Part shown: positions 1-11,356 of the stretch, in pieces
Numbering within the stretch: position 1 is the first letter of the stretch
Layout of the letters: each line of letters opens with the position of its first letter
Source: Azorinus chamasolen
Taxonomy: Eukaryota > Mollusca > Bivalvia > Cardiida > Solecurtidae
Length of the DNA: 64,000 bases
Direction: 5' to 3'
Assembly: GCA_963576725.1 (NCBI GenBank)
Contig: OY755243.1
Location: 39,665,243-39,729,242 of the forward strand
Notes under the pieces: generated by a model
The model's input: only the letters and a program-made list of their open reading frames with translations
Told to the model about the DNA's origin: nothing
Database searches by the model: none
Translations under genes and position numbers: made by a program

Positions 1-2010
1 ATTATTGTAAGAGATGTCCAGTCTGCGTCTGCACTGTTTGCCCATTATTGTAGGAGATGTCCAGTCTGTATCTGCACTGTTTGCCCATTATTGTAAGAGA
101 TGTCCAGTCTGTATCTGCACTGTTTGCCCATTATTGTAAGAGCTGTCCAGTCTGTATCTGCACTGTTTGCCCATTATTGTAGGAGCTGTCCAGTCTGTAT
201 CTGCACTGTTTGTCCATTATTGTAGGAGCTGTCCAGTCTGCGTCTGCACTGTTTGTCCATTATTGTAAGAGATGTCCAGTCTGTATCTGCACTGTTTGCC
301 CATTATTGTAAGAGATGTCCAGTCTGTATCTGCACTGTTTGTCCATTATTGTAGGAGCTGTCCAGTCTGTATCTGCACTGTTTGCCCATTATTGTAGGCG
401 CTGTCCAGTCTGTGTCTGCACTGTTTGCCCATTATTGTAGGAGCTGTCCAGTCTGTATCTGCACTGTTTGCCCATTATTGTAGGAGCTGTCCAGTCTGTA
501 TCTGCACTGTTTGCCCATTATTGTAAGAGATGTCCAGTCTGTGACTGCACTGTTTGCCCATTATTGTAGGAGCTGTCCAGTCTGTATCTGCACTGTTTGC
601 CCATTATTGTAGGAGCTGTCCAGTCTGTATCTGCACTGTTTGCCCATTATTGTAAGAGATGTCAAGTCTGTGTCTGCACTGTTTGTCCATTATTGTAGGA
701 GCTGTCCAGTCTGTATCTGCACTGTTTGCCCATTATTGTAGGCACTGTCCAGTCTGTGTCTGCACTGTTTGCCCATTATTGTAGGAGATGTCCAGTCTGT
801 ATCTACACTGTTTGTCCATTATTGTAGGAGCTGTCCAGTCTGTGTCTGCACTGTTTGCCCATTATTGTAGGAGCTGTCCAGTCTGTATCTGCACTGTTTG
901 CCCATTATTGTAGGAGCTGTCCAGTCTGTATCTGCACTGTTTGTCCATTATTGTAAGAGATGTCCAGTCTGTATCTGCACTGTTTGCCCATTGTTGTAGG
1001 AGCTGTCCAGTCTGTGTCTGCACTGTTTGTCCATTATTGTAGGAGATGTCCAGTCTGTATCTACACTGTTTGCCCATTATTGTAGGAGCTGTCCAGTCTG
1101 TATCTGCATTGTTTGTCCATTATTGTAAGAGATGTCCAGTCTGTATCTGCACTGTTTGTCCATTATTGTAGGAGCTGTCCAGTCTGTATCTGCACTGTTT
1201 GCCCATTATTGTAGGAGCTGTCCAGTCTGTATCTGCACTGTTTGTCCATTATTGTAGGAGCTGTCCAGTCTGCGTCTGCACAGTTTGTCCATTATTGTAG
1301 GAGCTGTCCAGTCTGTTTCTACACTGTTTGTCCATTATTGTAGGAGCTGTCCAGTCTTCGTCTGCACAGTTTGTCCATTATTGTAGGAGCTGTCCAGTCT
1401 GTATCTGCACAGTTTGTCCATTATTGTAGGAGCTGTCTGGTCTGTATCTGCACAGTTTGTCCATTATTGTAGGAGCTGTCCAGTCTGTATCTGCACTGTT
1501 TGCCCATTATTCTAGGAGCTGTCCAGTCTGTATCTGCACTGTTTGTCCATTATTGTAGGAGCTGTCCAGTCTGTATCTGCACAGTTTGTCCATTATTGTA
1601 GGAGCTGTCCAGTCTGTATCTGCACAGTTTGTCCATTATTGTAGGAGCTGTCCAGTCTGTATCTGCACTGTTTGCCCATTATTGTAGGAGCTGTCCAGTC
1701 TGTATCTGCACTGTTTGCCCATTATTGTAGGAGCTGTCCAGTCTGTATCTGCACTGTTTGCCCATTATTGTAGGAGCTGTCCAGTCTGCGTCTGCACAGT
1801 TTGTCCATTATTGAAGGAGCTGTCCAGTCTGTATCTGCACTGTTTGCCCATTATTGTAGGCGCTGTCCAGTCTGTATCTGCACTGTTTGCCCATTATTGT
1901 AGGAGCTGTCCAGTCTGCGTCTGCATAGTTTGTCCATTATTGTAGGAGCTGTGCAGTCTGTATCTGCACTGTTTGCCCATTATTGTAAGAGATGCCTGGT
2001 CTGTGTCTGC
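1..2010. repeat. 43-bp satellite array (about 47 units), derived from an F1 MITE half-hairpin
   Basis: A head-to-tail array with a strict 43-bp period starts at the window edge and probably continues to the left. The unit reads ATTATTGTAGGAGCTGTCCA, then GTCTGTATCTGCACTGTTTG, then CCC. Variants alternate at a few sites (GTAGGAGC/GTAAGAGA, TATCTG/CGTCTG, TTTGCCC/TTTGTCC, CACTG/CACAG). Because 43 is not a multiple of three, open frames on both strands inside it are artefacts of the period. The unit matches the right half of the F1 hairpin (TAGGAGCTGTC, then CTG, then CTGTTTGC). The last unit at about 2010 runs directly into F1 arm sequence (CTAATGGAATAATACAGAT). The array lies in the first visible intron, or downstream, of the minus-strand TFB1M gene. 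Confidence 0.97.
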
Positions 2011-2497
2011 ACTGTTTTCTAATGGAATAATACAGATATGATTCTAAAATTTTGTCAAGGCCAAAATTCCTTGTTCATATGCCACTATAAAAATAGAGTA
2101 AATATTCATAAGGTCACATGATTTATGTGAATATTCAAGAAGAAAAAGTCGGTATACATGAATTCCTTTTTGTTCATTTCTTGAAGAATAAAAATACCCA
2201 TCACTTTACATATAATTATATATATACAACTGTAAATTAGAGCTGCACTATGACAGCTGAACAACTTCAACGCAAATATCAAAAGCTGGCTGGACAGACC
2301 GACGTTCTTACGTTTTATATTGTTCTCCATACACAACAAGTGTCCATACGTTCGCACGGACGGACAGACGGACTGACAAGTGCCATACCATGATACGACC
2401 GAAGTTAACTTCTGGTGTATAAAAACTCATCTAATTAATATTACTGATGTCATTATTTCTTACATGAATATTCATGGAGTAAAAGGTTATGTTTGTT
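2011..2497. repeat. F1 MITE arm remnants right of the satellite
   Basis: The first about 90 bases match the right arm of F1 hairpin elements elsewhere in the window, for example downstream of the hairpin at 31670 (TTGCTTATG, a GGCCAAAAAT stretch, TTCATGTGCCAT). From about 2420 another arm piece follows (ATGTCATTATTTCTTACATG, ATATTCATGGAG). Between them is AT-rich sequence with no recognised content. No gene is seen. Confidence 0.6.
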
Positions 2498-3027
<530 letters not shown>

Positions 3028-3075
3028 TTATATCACCTGAAAAAGATACATGCTTTTTAAAATATCATAAAAAAT

Positions 3076-3402
3076 GAATGAAATACTAATTCTATACAGG
3101 CAGAGCTGTCTGACAAATGTATGAAATACCAATTCTATACAGGCACAGCTGTCTGACAAATGTATGAAATACTACCTTATTTATATACAGACAGAGCTGT
3201 CTGACAAATGTATGAAATATTAATTCTATACAGGCAGAGCTGTCTGACAAATGTATGAAATACAACCTTAATTCTATACAGACAGCTGACTGACAAATGT
3301 ATGAAATATTAATTCTATACAGCTGTCTGCATGAGAAATGTATGAAATAATACCGGTAATTCTATACAGGCAGAGCAGTCTGAAAAATGTATGAAATTCA
3401 AA
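3076..3402. repeat. Second 43-bp tandem array (about 7 units)
   Basis: The unit is about 43 bp and contains AATTCTATACAGGCAGAGCT and GTCTGACAAATGTATGAAAT. It repeats about seven times with small indels. Its sequence is unrelated to the 1-2010 satellite although the period is the same. Two more units lie at 8230-8335, so the array was split by the DNA element at 3405-8229. It lies just upstream of the TFB1M start codon. Confidence 0.9.
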
Positions 3403-3479
3403 TACAGTCGAGACTGTCATATGTGACCTTCCAAGGGACTTCATGAAAAAGGTCACATATGACAGGGAGTCTCTTAATA

Positions 3480-4383
3480 CAGACCTAGGATATAATACAT
3501 GACGTATACCGAAACTACATATAGATTTAAGAGATCTACATAAGGGAAAAATAAAACTGTGTACTAATCCAGTCTAATACAATATAATTATGTATCTATT
3601 ATTTAATAGATTTATACAACATTTATTATCACAAATAAACGCTAATTTAAAAGTTTAATAAATTAATAAAACTTTCACTTACCAGAACATTAGTGCATGT
3701 ACGATACAGTGAACAAATATAGTACACATGTAAGTGCATGCACTAAATTAAACACTTAATGATATATATATATAAACTAGGTGCAGATTACCAAGCATAC
3801 TTTCGAATAATTTTGATAGAGACATGTATTATGCACAACCTGATTGATATTTATAAAGACCGTTCTGAACTAAAGAGCCCGTAATAATTGCAAACCAAAT
3901 CGAATTAGTTGCCTTGTTTGTCGTTCTTTAACACTTTTGTCGCTCGAAATCTCCTCCGGCGAATCTTGTATACGACGTATGTAGCCATGTTGTTGTTGTT
4001 GTTGTGTAAGTTTCCTCCGCTGACTTGTCGGAGTACCCAAGTAGTCTTGGTGCTGTGGCCTCCTGGTATCTGAATATGGTCTTAACACTAAGCACGAGAG
4101 AATATGTACGCGTTCACCGTTTTAGCATGCCTATATACAACTTAAGCTGGTAAAATGATAAAAGTCATAAGACCAATAAAAACAGTTCTCTGCCTAAAAC
4201 TTACGTACTACTGCGTATGCATATAAAGTTCTGCCATTCAGTATATATTCAAGATTATGTATCACCACAAGGAGTAGAACTAGTTAAAATATATCCTAAC
4301 CCTCATTATCTGTCAGAGGGGTATACTGAACTTAATAACAATATTGTGTGGCCCTTGTTGCAATCAGTGTACCCTTATAGTAG
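3480..4383. other. Unassigned stretch, LINE 3' flank and possible leader region
   Basis: About 3480-3860 is AT-rich with no recognised content. About 3860-4140 is richer in CpG and holds a minus-strand open frame of about 80 codons with five Gln in a row (QQQQQ near 4000), ending at 3870. It has no ATG in a convincing position and no family resemblance. It could be part of the LINE 3' region, or a leader or exon of something unrecognised. About 4140-4383 follows the LINE stop codon and is probably its 3' untranslated part. Confidence 0.4.
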
Positions 4384-7300
4384 TTAAGGGCCCTTTGCTA
4401 GCTCACGGGATCTCTGCAGATGGATACTCCAGATGAACTCCCTGGATAACAACTCCATTTGTGTAACCTCTTCCTCAGATGGTTGATAGCCCTGGCACAG
4501 GTTTGGATGTGTACAATCCAGCACCAATTGTGTGAAGCTTTCCTCAGTGTCCAAAAGTCCCTGGGTGTCCGGTCTACCATGGGTTAGCAAACATCTGTGA
4601 ATACGACTTCTATATTTCTCTCTGACTGACGTAAAGACTGGACATTTAGATATGAAGTGAGTCCTAGTCTCTGCTTCTCTATTGCATAATTTGCATTTCG
4701 GGTCAACTGCATGTTGGTTAAATACTGCTCTGTTAGATTGCAGGGTGTAAGTTCCTGTTAGAAGCTTTGCCTTTACTTCTGCTCTCCTAACATCAGTTTG
4801 GTTTGGTCTCACAGTGGTATATATATGGTGGGCATGTCCAACTTTTACTGCATATGGATTCAGGTACTTCAGAGAAGACTTCTTTTGAATTTCATCTCTC
4901 CATCTGTCAATTGTGTATCTATCAACTGCATCCCTCAGTCTGTTCTTCCAAGTCGCCTTATCCGGGGTGTCAGTAATTAATTTATACGCATCCGGTAAAT
5001 CATACATTAGAAGAAGCCTTCTTGCCCTTGAGAAGAAACTTTGGTCCGACAGTGTTTTGAGAGCCAACTGTCTTTCCGCCACTCTATATTCCACAGTATC
5101 CGGGTTTTGAATGACAGAGTAGAACAGGTTGAGGGTGTTCTTGTGGAGTTGGGTGGTTATAGGGAGAATGCCAAGTAAAGCTGTGGCCGCAACTGTGGCC
5201 GTTCTGTCCGCTAGATATTGGATTTGTCTAAGAGTTTTGGTCTGATAGGAATCCAGTGCCTTCACATCAGATTGATTATAAGGAAGGACTTCAAGCCCAT
5301 AAAGTAATCTTGGGATAACATAAGTGGTCCAAATATGTGCCTTTAGGTCCTGTCTGATTCCGTTTTTCCCGTTAAGGCCTGCTCCCATGAGGGAGTATGC
5401 TGTTCTTCTGCCTAGCTTTATCTTATCTTCTACCCTTGCCTTTCCCTTTGTGTCTCTGTGTATGCCTAAATGAACAGCTGAATCAATCATTGGTATGCAT
5501 ACTCCCTCTAGTGCAAACTCCTTAGGGTTTCCTGTACTTTTTGCGTTCTGTACAATGCAGCCGCTCTTAGTTGGGTTTATGTCATAACGGTGCTTCCTGC
5601 TGAAATCTTCTACAGTCCTCAACATGAGCTTCGCTTCCCAGTCTGAGTGCGACAGCAATGCAAGGTCGTCAGCACAAGTAGTATGTGGTATTGCTATGCA
5701 ACCAATTCGTGCCCCTTTAAATTTGTCTTCTAGGCTAAGTAGCAGTGGATTGTTATATCTTTTGTAATGTTCCGTTGAAAGTACTCCACCTTGACGCACG
5801 CCTTGCCTGATATTAAATGAATTAGAGGCCTTTCCCTGCCACTTGGCGCTCGAGGTCATGTCCGTATACATATCTTGTAATATTGCCCATTCATCAGGAT
5901 CAACACCATCCAATAGAAGGTTGCGCAGAAGGATTTGGTGATTCACAACATCAAATGCTTTCCTCGTGTCCAGAGTAATGAGGATAATCTGGTCCTTTCT
6001 GGATTTTGCCTCAAGTTGGCATTCAGTCACTAAGAGTGCGGATTTCATAGATGAAGTCCCCTTGGTGAAGCCCGTTTGCAGTTTCGATTGAGTTGGGAGC
6101 AGGATTCTCCTATGTCTTGTGTTCAGGATGTGTTCCAACACTTTCAATATTATGGAGGTTACGGTTATTCCACGGTAATTATCCGGGTACTGGTTGTCCC
6201 CTTTCTTGAAGATAGGTGTAATAGTCCCGCTTTTCAGGCTATGAGGGATCTTCTTCTGTGCGAAGATTCCATTGATAATACTGACCAGTGCAGGATATAT
6301 GATGTCTCCTCCGAACTTGAGATGCTCAGCCGTCAGGCCCATGTAATCTGCTGCTTTGTTATTATTCAACATTTTTACAGCTGCCTTCACCTCTTCTATG
6401 TCCGTAGGTTGTACAACATTTCCTCTGGAATGTATGAGATTCCGTACAGATTCTATATCATCTGTGGCCAGGTCCAAGAAGTCATCATCATACTTCGTGT
6501 CTGCCGTTGGAGTCGCTAATCTCTCAAAATGAGTGGCCCATCCCTCTGTAATTTCCTCAGGCGTAGCCAATTTTCTGTTATCAACGAAAAGGCAGTTCGT
6601 GGGGGTGTTATTAGTAGTCCTTTGTCTTCGAATTAACTTATGGAACATGGCATCATTGTCCTTGGATTGCATGATACTCTCGAGTTCAGCTCTCCTCTTT
6701 TCCGCATGTGAACTTCTTTGTGCCCTTCTGAGGTTTCTTTTTGCCATTTTCATTGCCAGTTTCAGGGGGTGGTCTACCTGGATAGGAGCCCCACCACATT
6801 TCCATTTCCACCATGCTTCCTTGCTCAGACGTGCAGCTTCCTGAATTTCTGGTCCTCTTGGTTTAGGGGGCCTCTTCTTCTTTCTAATAGAAGGGTTGAA
6901 CCCGGGAATACTGGATATGGAGGCTATAGTAACAATGTGTCTGAAACGCTGTATGTCATCATCCATAATGGAGTTATGTCCGAAATTATCAGTGTCCAGT
7001 TGTGAGCTCAGGGTTGACCTGTATATTTCCTTGTTACATTTGGCCCAATTTGGTTTGGGATGTGTCATTATAACAGGTTCTTCAGTCAAGTAGCTGATAT
7101 TTAGCTTTGTGCTAATAGGTATGTGATCTGACACATTACATGGATGTGTACCCTCAACCAGTATGGACGACGATATAGCTACAGCCAGGTCGTTCTTCAG
7201 GATATAGTCCAGTTCTGCGGAGTTGTCTCCACTAGCATGAAAGAAAGTATGCTCGCCCCTTTGTTGCGAGTGTAGGCGTTGTCTTGACACAAACTCTCCA

Positions 7301-7917
7301 AAAACAGTGTCACGATCATTGGGGGGTTGCCTCGAGAGAGAAGAGTTGAAGTCCCCGCAGACAAAAACAGCATGGCTACTACTGTATTTCTCTAGTAGTT
7401 CTTCAATTTCTTGTATTACTTCGACGAACTTCTCCTTTGAAGTATTACCTCGACAGGGTAGGTACGTGCTGATAATGCATATTCTTGGGACTGCAGCTAT
7501 CTCCATGACAACAATCCTGTCACATCCCTCTTCATGTAGGGTTGTCTTCAGGTTCCAGTTCCTTCTCACCAAGATGGCATTACCGCCATATCCCCGTGGC
7601 ACCTGTAGGGGTGAAATCGGATCTTGCCAATCCACTGCCTTGGAATGGGCTGTAAAGTTTCTATCTATATCTTTGAGCTGATCGAGCTGAAAATTGAAGA
7701 GCCAGTGCTCCTGTAGGCAGAGGATATCACAGTGCTGTAGCAGTTTCTGTGTGTACAGTTGGTTAGTTCTGACATTCTTGACATTGAGGGTTGATAACCT
7801 AATGGCTGTCCCAGGGTTGTCGGGATCCCTATGTTCTACTGCGGTCCTATGAGGGTCGGGTCCTGCCTGTCCAATGTTTGACACGACTGGTTTCCCGAAT
7901 ATTCTGCTCGCGTACAT
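4384..7917 (-). CDS. Non-LTR retrotransposon polyprotein: AP endonuclease plus reverse transcriptase
   Basis: A single uninterrupted frame of 1177 codons. N-terminal EEP/AP-endonuclease motifs are intact: LQEHW (about 68-72), GDFNS (about 188-192), ELDYIL (about 235-240) and SDHIP (about 263-267). The reverse transcriptase follows: PIFKKGD (about 568-574), LDTRKAFD (about 649-656), RQGGVLS (about 708-714) and the catalytic box CADD (about 748-751). Most LINEs have F/Y before ADD, so the Cys is unusual. A C-terminal CCHC-like knuckle, CKLC then HFISKC, lies at about 1075-1092. No ORF1 is seen. The enzyme would nick target DNA and copy its own RNA. The intact frame suggests a recent insertion. 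The clade is not assigned; the Jockey/I group is likely. Confidence 0.92.
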   Translation of the reverse strand: MYASRIFGKPVVSNIGQAGPDPHRTAVEHRDPDNPGTAIRLSTLNVKNVRTNQLYTQKLLQHCDILCLQEHWLFNFQLDQLKDIDRNFTAHSKAVDWQDPISPLQVPRGYGGNAILVRRNWNLKTTLHEEGCDRIVVMEIAAVPRICIISTYLPCRGNTSKEKFVEVIQEIEELLEKYSSSHAVFVCGDFNSSLSRQPPNDRDTVFGEFVSRQRLHSQQRGEHTFFHASGDNSAELDYILKNDLAVAISSSILVEGTHPCNVSDHIPISTKLNISYLTEEPVIMTHPKPNWAKCNKEIYRSTLSSQLDTDNFGHNSIMDDDIQRFRHIVTIASISSIPGFNPSIRKKKRPPKPRGPEIQEAARLSKEAWWKWKCGGAPIQVDHPLKLAMKMAKRNLRRAQRSSHAEKRRAELESIMQSKDNDAMFHKLIRRQRTTNNTPTNCLFVDNRKLATPEEITEGWATHFERLATPTADTKYDDDFLDLATDDIESVRNLIHSRGNVVQPTDIEEVKAAVKMLNNNKAADYMGLTAEHLKFGGDIIYPALVSIINGIFAQKKIPHSLKSGTITPIFKKGDNQYPDNYRGITVTSIILKVLEHILNTRHRRILLPTQSKLQTGFTKGTSSMKSALLVTECQLEAKSRKDQIILITLDTRKAFDVVNHQILLRNLLLDGVDPDEWAILQDMYTDMTSSAKWQGKASNSFNIRQGVRQGGVLSTEHYKRYNNPLLLSLEDKFKGARIGCIAIPHTTCADDLALLSHSDWEAKLMLRTVEDFSRKHRYDINPTKSGCIVQNAKSTGNPKEFALEGVCIPMIDSAVHLGIHRDTKGKARVEDKIKLGRRTAYSLMGAGLNGKNGIRQDLKAHIWTTYVIPRLLYGLEVLPYNQSDVKALDSYQTKTLRQIQYLADRTATVAATALLGILPITTQLHKNTLNLFYSVIQNPDTVEYRVAERQLALKTLSDQSFFSRARRLLLMYDLPDAYKLITDTPDKATWKNRLRDAVDRYTIDRWRDEIQKKSSLKYLNPYAVKVGHAHHIYTTVRPNQTDVRRAEVKAKLLTGTYTLQSNRAVFNQHAVDPKCKLCNREAETRTHFISKCPVFTSVREKYRSRIHRCLLTHGRPDTQGLLDTEESFTQLVLDCTHPNLCQGYQPSEEEVTQMELLSREFIWSIHLQRSRELAKGP

Positions 7918-8229
7918 GTATCTGTAGACCGGAAGTCGGGAACCAGCTAGTTCACGCGTGATTACAATCCCGGGTTTTCCCTACTGTAATTAATATGGTG
8001 TGAAAAACCGACGTGTAAACTGTAAACTGTGAACAGTGATAATTGAATGTCGTTTAATACAGATCGAAGCCTATGTTTGGTTCGCAAAATCAGGGTCGCT
8101 TGTCACGTAAGACAGGGAGTCGCTTAATTCAGACCAAAATTATAGGAAAATACATTGGGAGGGATGAAACACGGTCACATATGAAAGGGAGTCGCTGAAT
8201 CCAGGGGGTCGCTAAGGCAGTCTCGACTG

Positions 8230-8335
8230 TACTAATTCTATACGGGCAGAGCTGTCTGACAAATGTATGAAATACTAATTTTATACAGGCAGAGCTGTCT
8301 TGACAAATGTCCATAAAGTAGAACCTATTCGAAGC
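8230..8335. repeat. Right-hand remainder of the second 43-bp array
   Basis: Two to three units (CTAATTCTATACGGGCAGAG, then CTGTCTGACAAATGTATG) continue the array that was interrupted at 3402. They support insertion of the 3405-8229 element into a pre-existing array. Confidence 0.8.
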
Positions 8336-8590
8336 AGCCATTCATTTACTGAACATAGGAGTCTTAAAAACCAGGTGGTTGCTTAATGCGGGACAAAGGT
8401 AATGCACTAAGCTCCTATAGTCTTAAAAAGCAGGCAGTTGCTTAATGCAGGACTAAAGTAATGCAGTAAGTTCCTATAGGAGCTTTCTGTATTACATTTT
8501 ACCTGCATTTACCTACTGCCTTTATTATAGACCCATTTTTAGACGTCTTTTTGATCGATGGCCACTTCAGACAGGTTCAGTCAGGTAATG
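8318..8590. mobile_element. F3 (pogo-like) hairpin MITE, degraded
   Basis: Starts with AGTAGAACCTATTCGAAGCA and ends near GACAGGTTCAGTC. The interior has a partial duplication of the left arm, then GTAATGCAGTAAGTTCCTAT and AGGAGCTTTCTGTATTAC, the F3 core. Non-coding. Confidence 0.65.
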
Positions 8591-8634
8591 GGTTAAACCT
8601 TTACATCATCAATATGCCTTTTAGCACCTTAACA

Positions 8635-10425
8635 ACAAGAGAGTCGTCACGGGTGACAAATGCCCCCAAAGTGTTTGACACCGAAATGCATTTTGGCGGA
8701 AAAACAATGCAGGTGTAACATGAAATTTTGATGCTGTTAAAAATGACACAGGAGTCAGTTCTTAACATTAGAAACAGAACCTTTGGATTATGATAGCTAA
8801 GAAAAGAGCCAAGCGTCAAAACTTAGTTAAAAAGGACCCTAAGTCATTCTCAACGTTAAAAAGGACCCTGGGTTGATTGTCAACGTTTAAGGTATAGGAG
8901 ATATGCTCTGGACAAGCTTTTTGTATCTGGTAAGATATAGAAGATATGCTCCGGACTGTAAAATTGAGGTCAAAGGTCAAGGTCAAGGTCAGTGATCTGA
9001 AAATGGTACACGACTCTCCGCCATCCCAAGATGAACTCACAAATCAAATTTGGAATCCGTAGCTGGTAAGGTATAGGAAAAATGCTCCGGACAAGCTTTG
9101 TGTAAAATCTAGGTCAAAGGTCAAGGTCACAGTGACCTGAAAATGGTACGCGACACACCGTCATCCCAAGATAAACTCACACATTAAATTTGGAATCCGT
9201 AGCTGGTAAGGTATAGGAGATATTCTCTGGACAACCTTTTTTGTAACATTGAGGTCGAAGGTCAAGGTCAAGGTCACAGTGACCTGAAAATGGTACGCGA
9301 CACTCCGCCATCTGAAGGTGATCTCACACACCAAATTTGGAATCCGTATCTGGTAAGGTATAAGAGATATGCTCTGGACAAGCTTTTTGTAAAATCGGTC
9401 AAGGTCAAGGTCAAGGTTAAGGTCATAGTGACCTGGAAATGGTACATGACACTCCGCCATCCCAAGATGAACTCACACACCAAATTTGGAATCTGTAGCT
9501 GGTAAGGTAAAGGAGATATGCTCCGGACAAGCTTTTTGTAAAATCGGTCAAAGGTCATGGTCAAGGTCACAGTGATCTGAAAATGGTACGAGACACTCCT
9601 CCATCCCAAGATGAACTCACACACCAAATTTGGAATCCTTAGCTGGTAAGGAATAGGAGATATACTCCGGACAAGCTTTTTGTAGCTGGTAAGATATAAG
9701 CGGTTTTTAAAATCGAGGTCAAAGGTCAAGGTCAAGGTGACCTGGAAATGGTACGCGACACTCCGCCATCCCAAGATGAACTCACACAGCAAATTTGGAA
9801 TCTGTAGCTGGTAAGGTAAAGGAGATATGCTCCGGACAAGCTTTTTGTAAAATCGGTCAAAGGTCATGGTCAAGGTCACAGTGATCTGAAAATGGTACGC
9901 AACACTCCTCCATCCCAAGATGAACTCACACACCAAATTTGGAATCCTTAGCTGGTAAGGTATAGGAGATATACTCCGGACAAGCTTTTTGTAGCTGGTA
10001 AGGCATAAGCTTTTTTTAAAATCAAGGTCAAAGGTCATGGTCAAGGTCACAGTGACCTGAAAATGGTACGCGACACTCCGCCATCCCAAGATGAACTCAC
10101 ACAGCAAATTTGGAATCTGTAGCTGGTAAGGTAAAGGAGATATGCTCCGGACAAGCTTTTTGTAAAATCAAGGTCAAAGGTCAAGGTCAAGGTCACAGTG
10201 ACATGAAAATGGTACGCGACACTCCCCCATCCCAAGATGAACTCACACACCAAATTTGGTATCCGTAGCTGATGTGACAAAGGAAATATACTCCGGACAA
10301 AATGTACACACACCCACCCACCCACCCACACACCCACCCACCCACACACCCACCCACCCACACACCCACACACGCACGGTGCGATCACTATATGCCGCCA
10401 AAGCCTAGCTTTGGGGGCATAAAAA
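8635..10425 (-). repeat. AGGTCA-array element, copy A (left arm of the long inverted repeat)
   Basis: Non-coding element of about 1.79 kb. Read on the minus strand, it starts TTTTTATGCCCCCAAAGC with a small hairpin (the copies differ by GGGGGC/GCCGGC-type changes), then has a GTGTGGGT microsatellite. Nine to ten diverged units of about 150 bp follow, and it ends GTGACGAC then CTCTTGT. Each unit carries AGGTCAAAGGTCA-like direct repeats, often followed by AGGTCACAGTGACCT. Long open frames (with WRSVAYHFQV-type peptides) come from the period and are not genes. The same element lies in opposite orientation at 16449-18247. It interrupts an F1 MITE (8595-8634 plus 10426-10555). Confidence 0.9.
10302..10376. 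repeat. CACACCCA microsatellite
   Basis: A run of CACA/CCCACCCA units inside copy A, next to its hairpin end. The mirror run is at 16500-16566 in copy B. Confidence 0.95.
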
Positions 10426-10555
10426 TAGACCCGATTAGATCAGATGGCTCCTGTTGGAACCGTCTGACCAGGGTCTGCTGTTTTCTTATGGCATTATATA
10501 GATCTGATTCTAATTTCCTGCCATGGCCAAAACATCCTGTGATAATACAGCATTA

Positions 10556-11356
10556 ATCTTTTTTGCGGGTTTGATCCTCTGCGGGACCAAGTCCTTCAAA
10601 GGAGACTTTATAAACCGAGGTGCGATGTATCAGTGCTTTACACTGGGCATCTAAGAGAACCAGAGAAACTCTTGTTGATATAAAGGTAGGGCATTGCTCC
10701 TGGGTTTCTCTGTGTCCCTTCCCCTCTTTTTGGGGTATCTAATTAGTCCATAGTTGACAGAAATGGATGTTAATCAACGCAAACCAAATCATATGCAATT
10801 GTGCATACATATGTAGCTAATAAAGTTTGAAGTTTTATTCAAATACATGCAGATCCATTCAGCTTTAATGAGGACAAAACAAAATGTAAACATATGACAG
10901 ACAGAATGCAACAAAAACAATGTAACAAAACATCATTGAGAAGGTTTTACAGTTATACAAAAGAATGTGATATTGAACTAAGTATTTTGTATAAGATATT
11001 TAAGATATAAGATGGAAGTTCTGGCCAGTTATCTCTTTAGAACTATACTGATCTAACTTTGCACTATCATTCTGAAATCGAAATTCTTCATCAGTAAAAC
11101 TCAATTTGTTAAAACAAATTATGACAGTCAAACAAATGATGACAAACAGTTTGGATTCTGATCAGACTCCGCGTTACATGGCTTCCAATCTGGATCTTAT
11201 CTATGTTGGTTGATATTGTTTTAGAGGAGATAGAGCTACTAGATCTACATAAACTTCAAAACCTTATCAAAAACCACCAAATATTCATGATGCCATGGAT
11301 TATTGTAAAAATATTCTTGATGTAAAGGGCTCTAAATGTATGATATATGTATACAG
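10556..11356. other. Intergenic sequence, no gene seen
   Basis: Moderately AT-rich. A stretch near 10660-10840 (GAGAAACTCTTG, GGGTTTCTCTGTGTCCCTTC, ATAGTTGACAGAAA) has a diverged relative at about 34690-34830, so it is probably an old dispersed repeat. Nothing else is recognised. Confidence 0.5.

Larger units (their letters stand above)
3405..8229. mobile_element. TA-flanked DNA element (pogo/Tigger-like) carrying a nested LINE
   Basis: Inverted ends CAGTCGAGACTG at 3405 and its complement ending at 8229 are each flanked by TA. They sit where the 43-bp unit has ATGAAATACTAATTC, consistent with insertion at TA. Sequence next to the right end (GGAAAATACATTGGGAGG, GTCGCTAA) recurs in the related element at 38301-39206. 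The interior is taken up by a minus-strand non-LTR retrotransposon at 4384-7917, whose exact edges I cannot fix (left edge between about 3500 and 4383, right edge between 7918 and 8045). No transposase ORF is visible. Confidence 0.7.
8595..10555 (+). mobile_element. F1 MITE split by element copy A
   Basis: Left arm at about 8595-8634 (TTAAACCTTTACATCATCAA, TATGCCTTTTAGCACC). The hairpin and right arm resume at 10426 (AGACCCGATTAGATCAGATG, GCTCCTGTTGGAACCGTC, CAGGGTCTGCTG) and run through an arm with ATAGATCTGATTC. The two parts together make one ordinary F1 element. Confidence 0.65.

Noticed and set aside
1..2010. CRISPR-like array or a repetitive protein gene
   Set aside because: Units abut with no unique spacers, so it is not CRISPR. 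Open frames exist on both strands only because a 43-bp unit read three times gives a 129-bp frame without stops.
3870..4140. Minus-strand frame with QQQQQ and a terminal amphipathic stretch, considered as a BH3-like or unknown small protein
   Set aside because: No proper ATG, no Gly-Asp pair expected of BH3, and it lies between the LINE stop codon and the element edge.
6076..7681. Plus-strand frames of 95-147 codons
   Set aside because: Antisense shadows of the LINE polyprotein.
9274..10107. 277-codon open frame on the minus strand (and 214- and 208-codon frames in 16953-18043)
   Set aside because: They translate the tandem AGGTCA units (WRSVAYHFQV-type peptide repeats). Both copies are open in several frames and have no splice or start context, so they are periodic artefacts.
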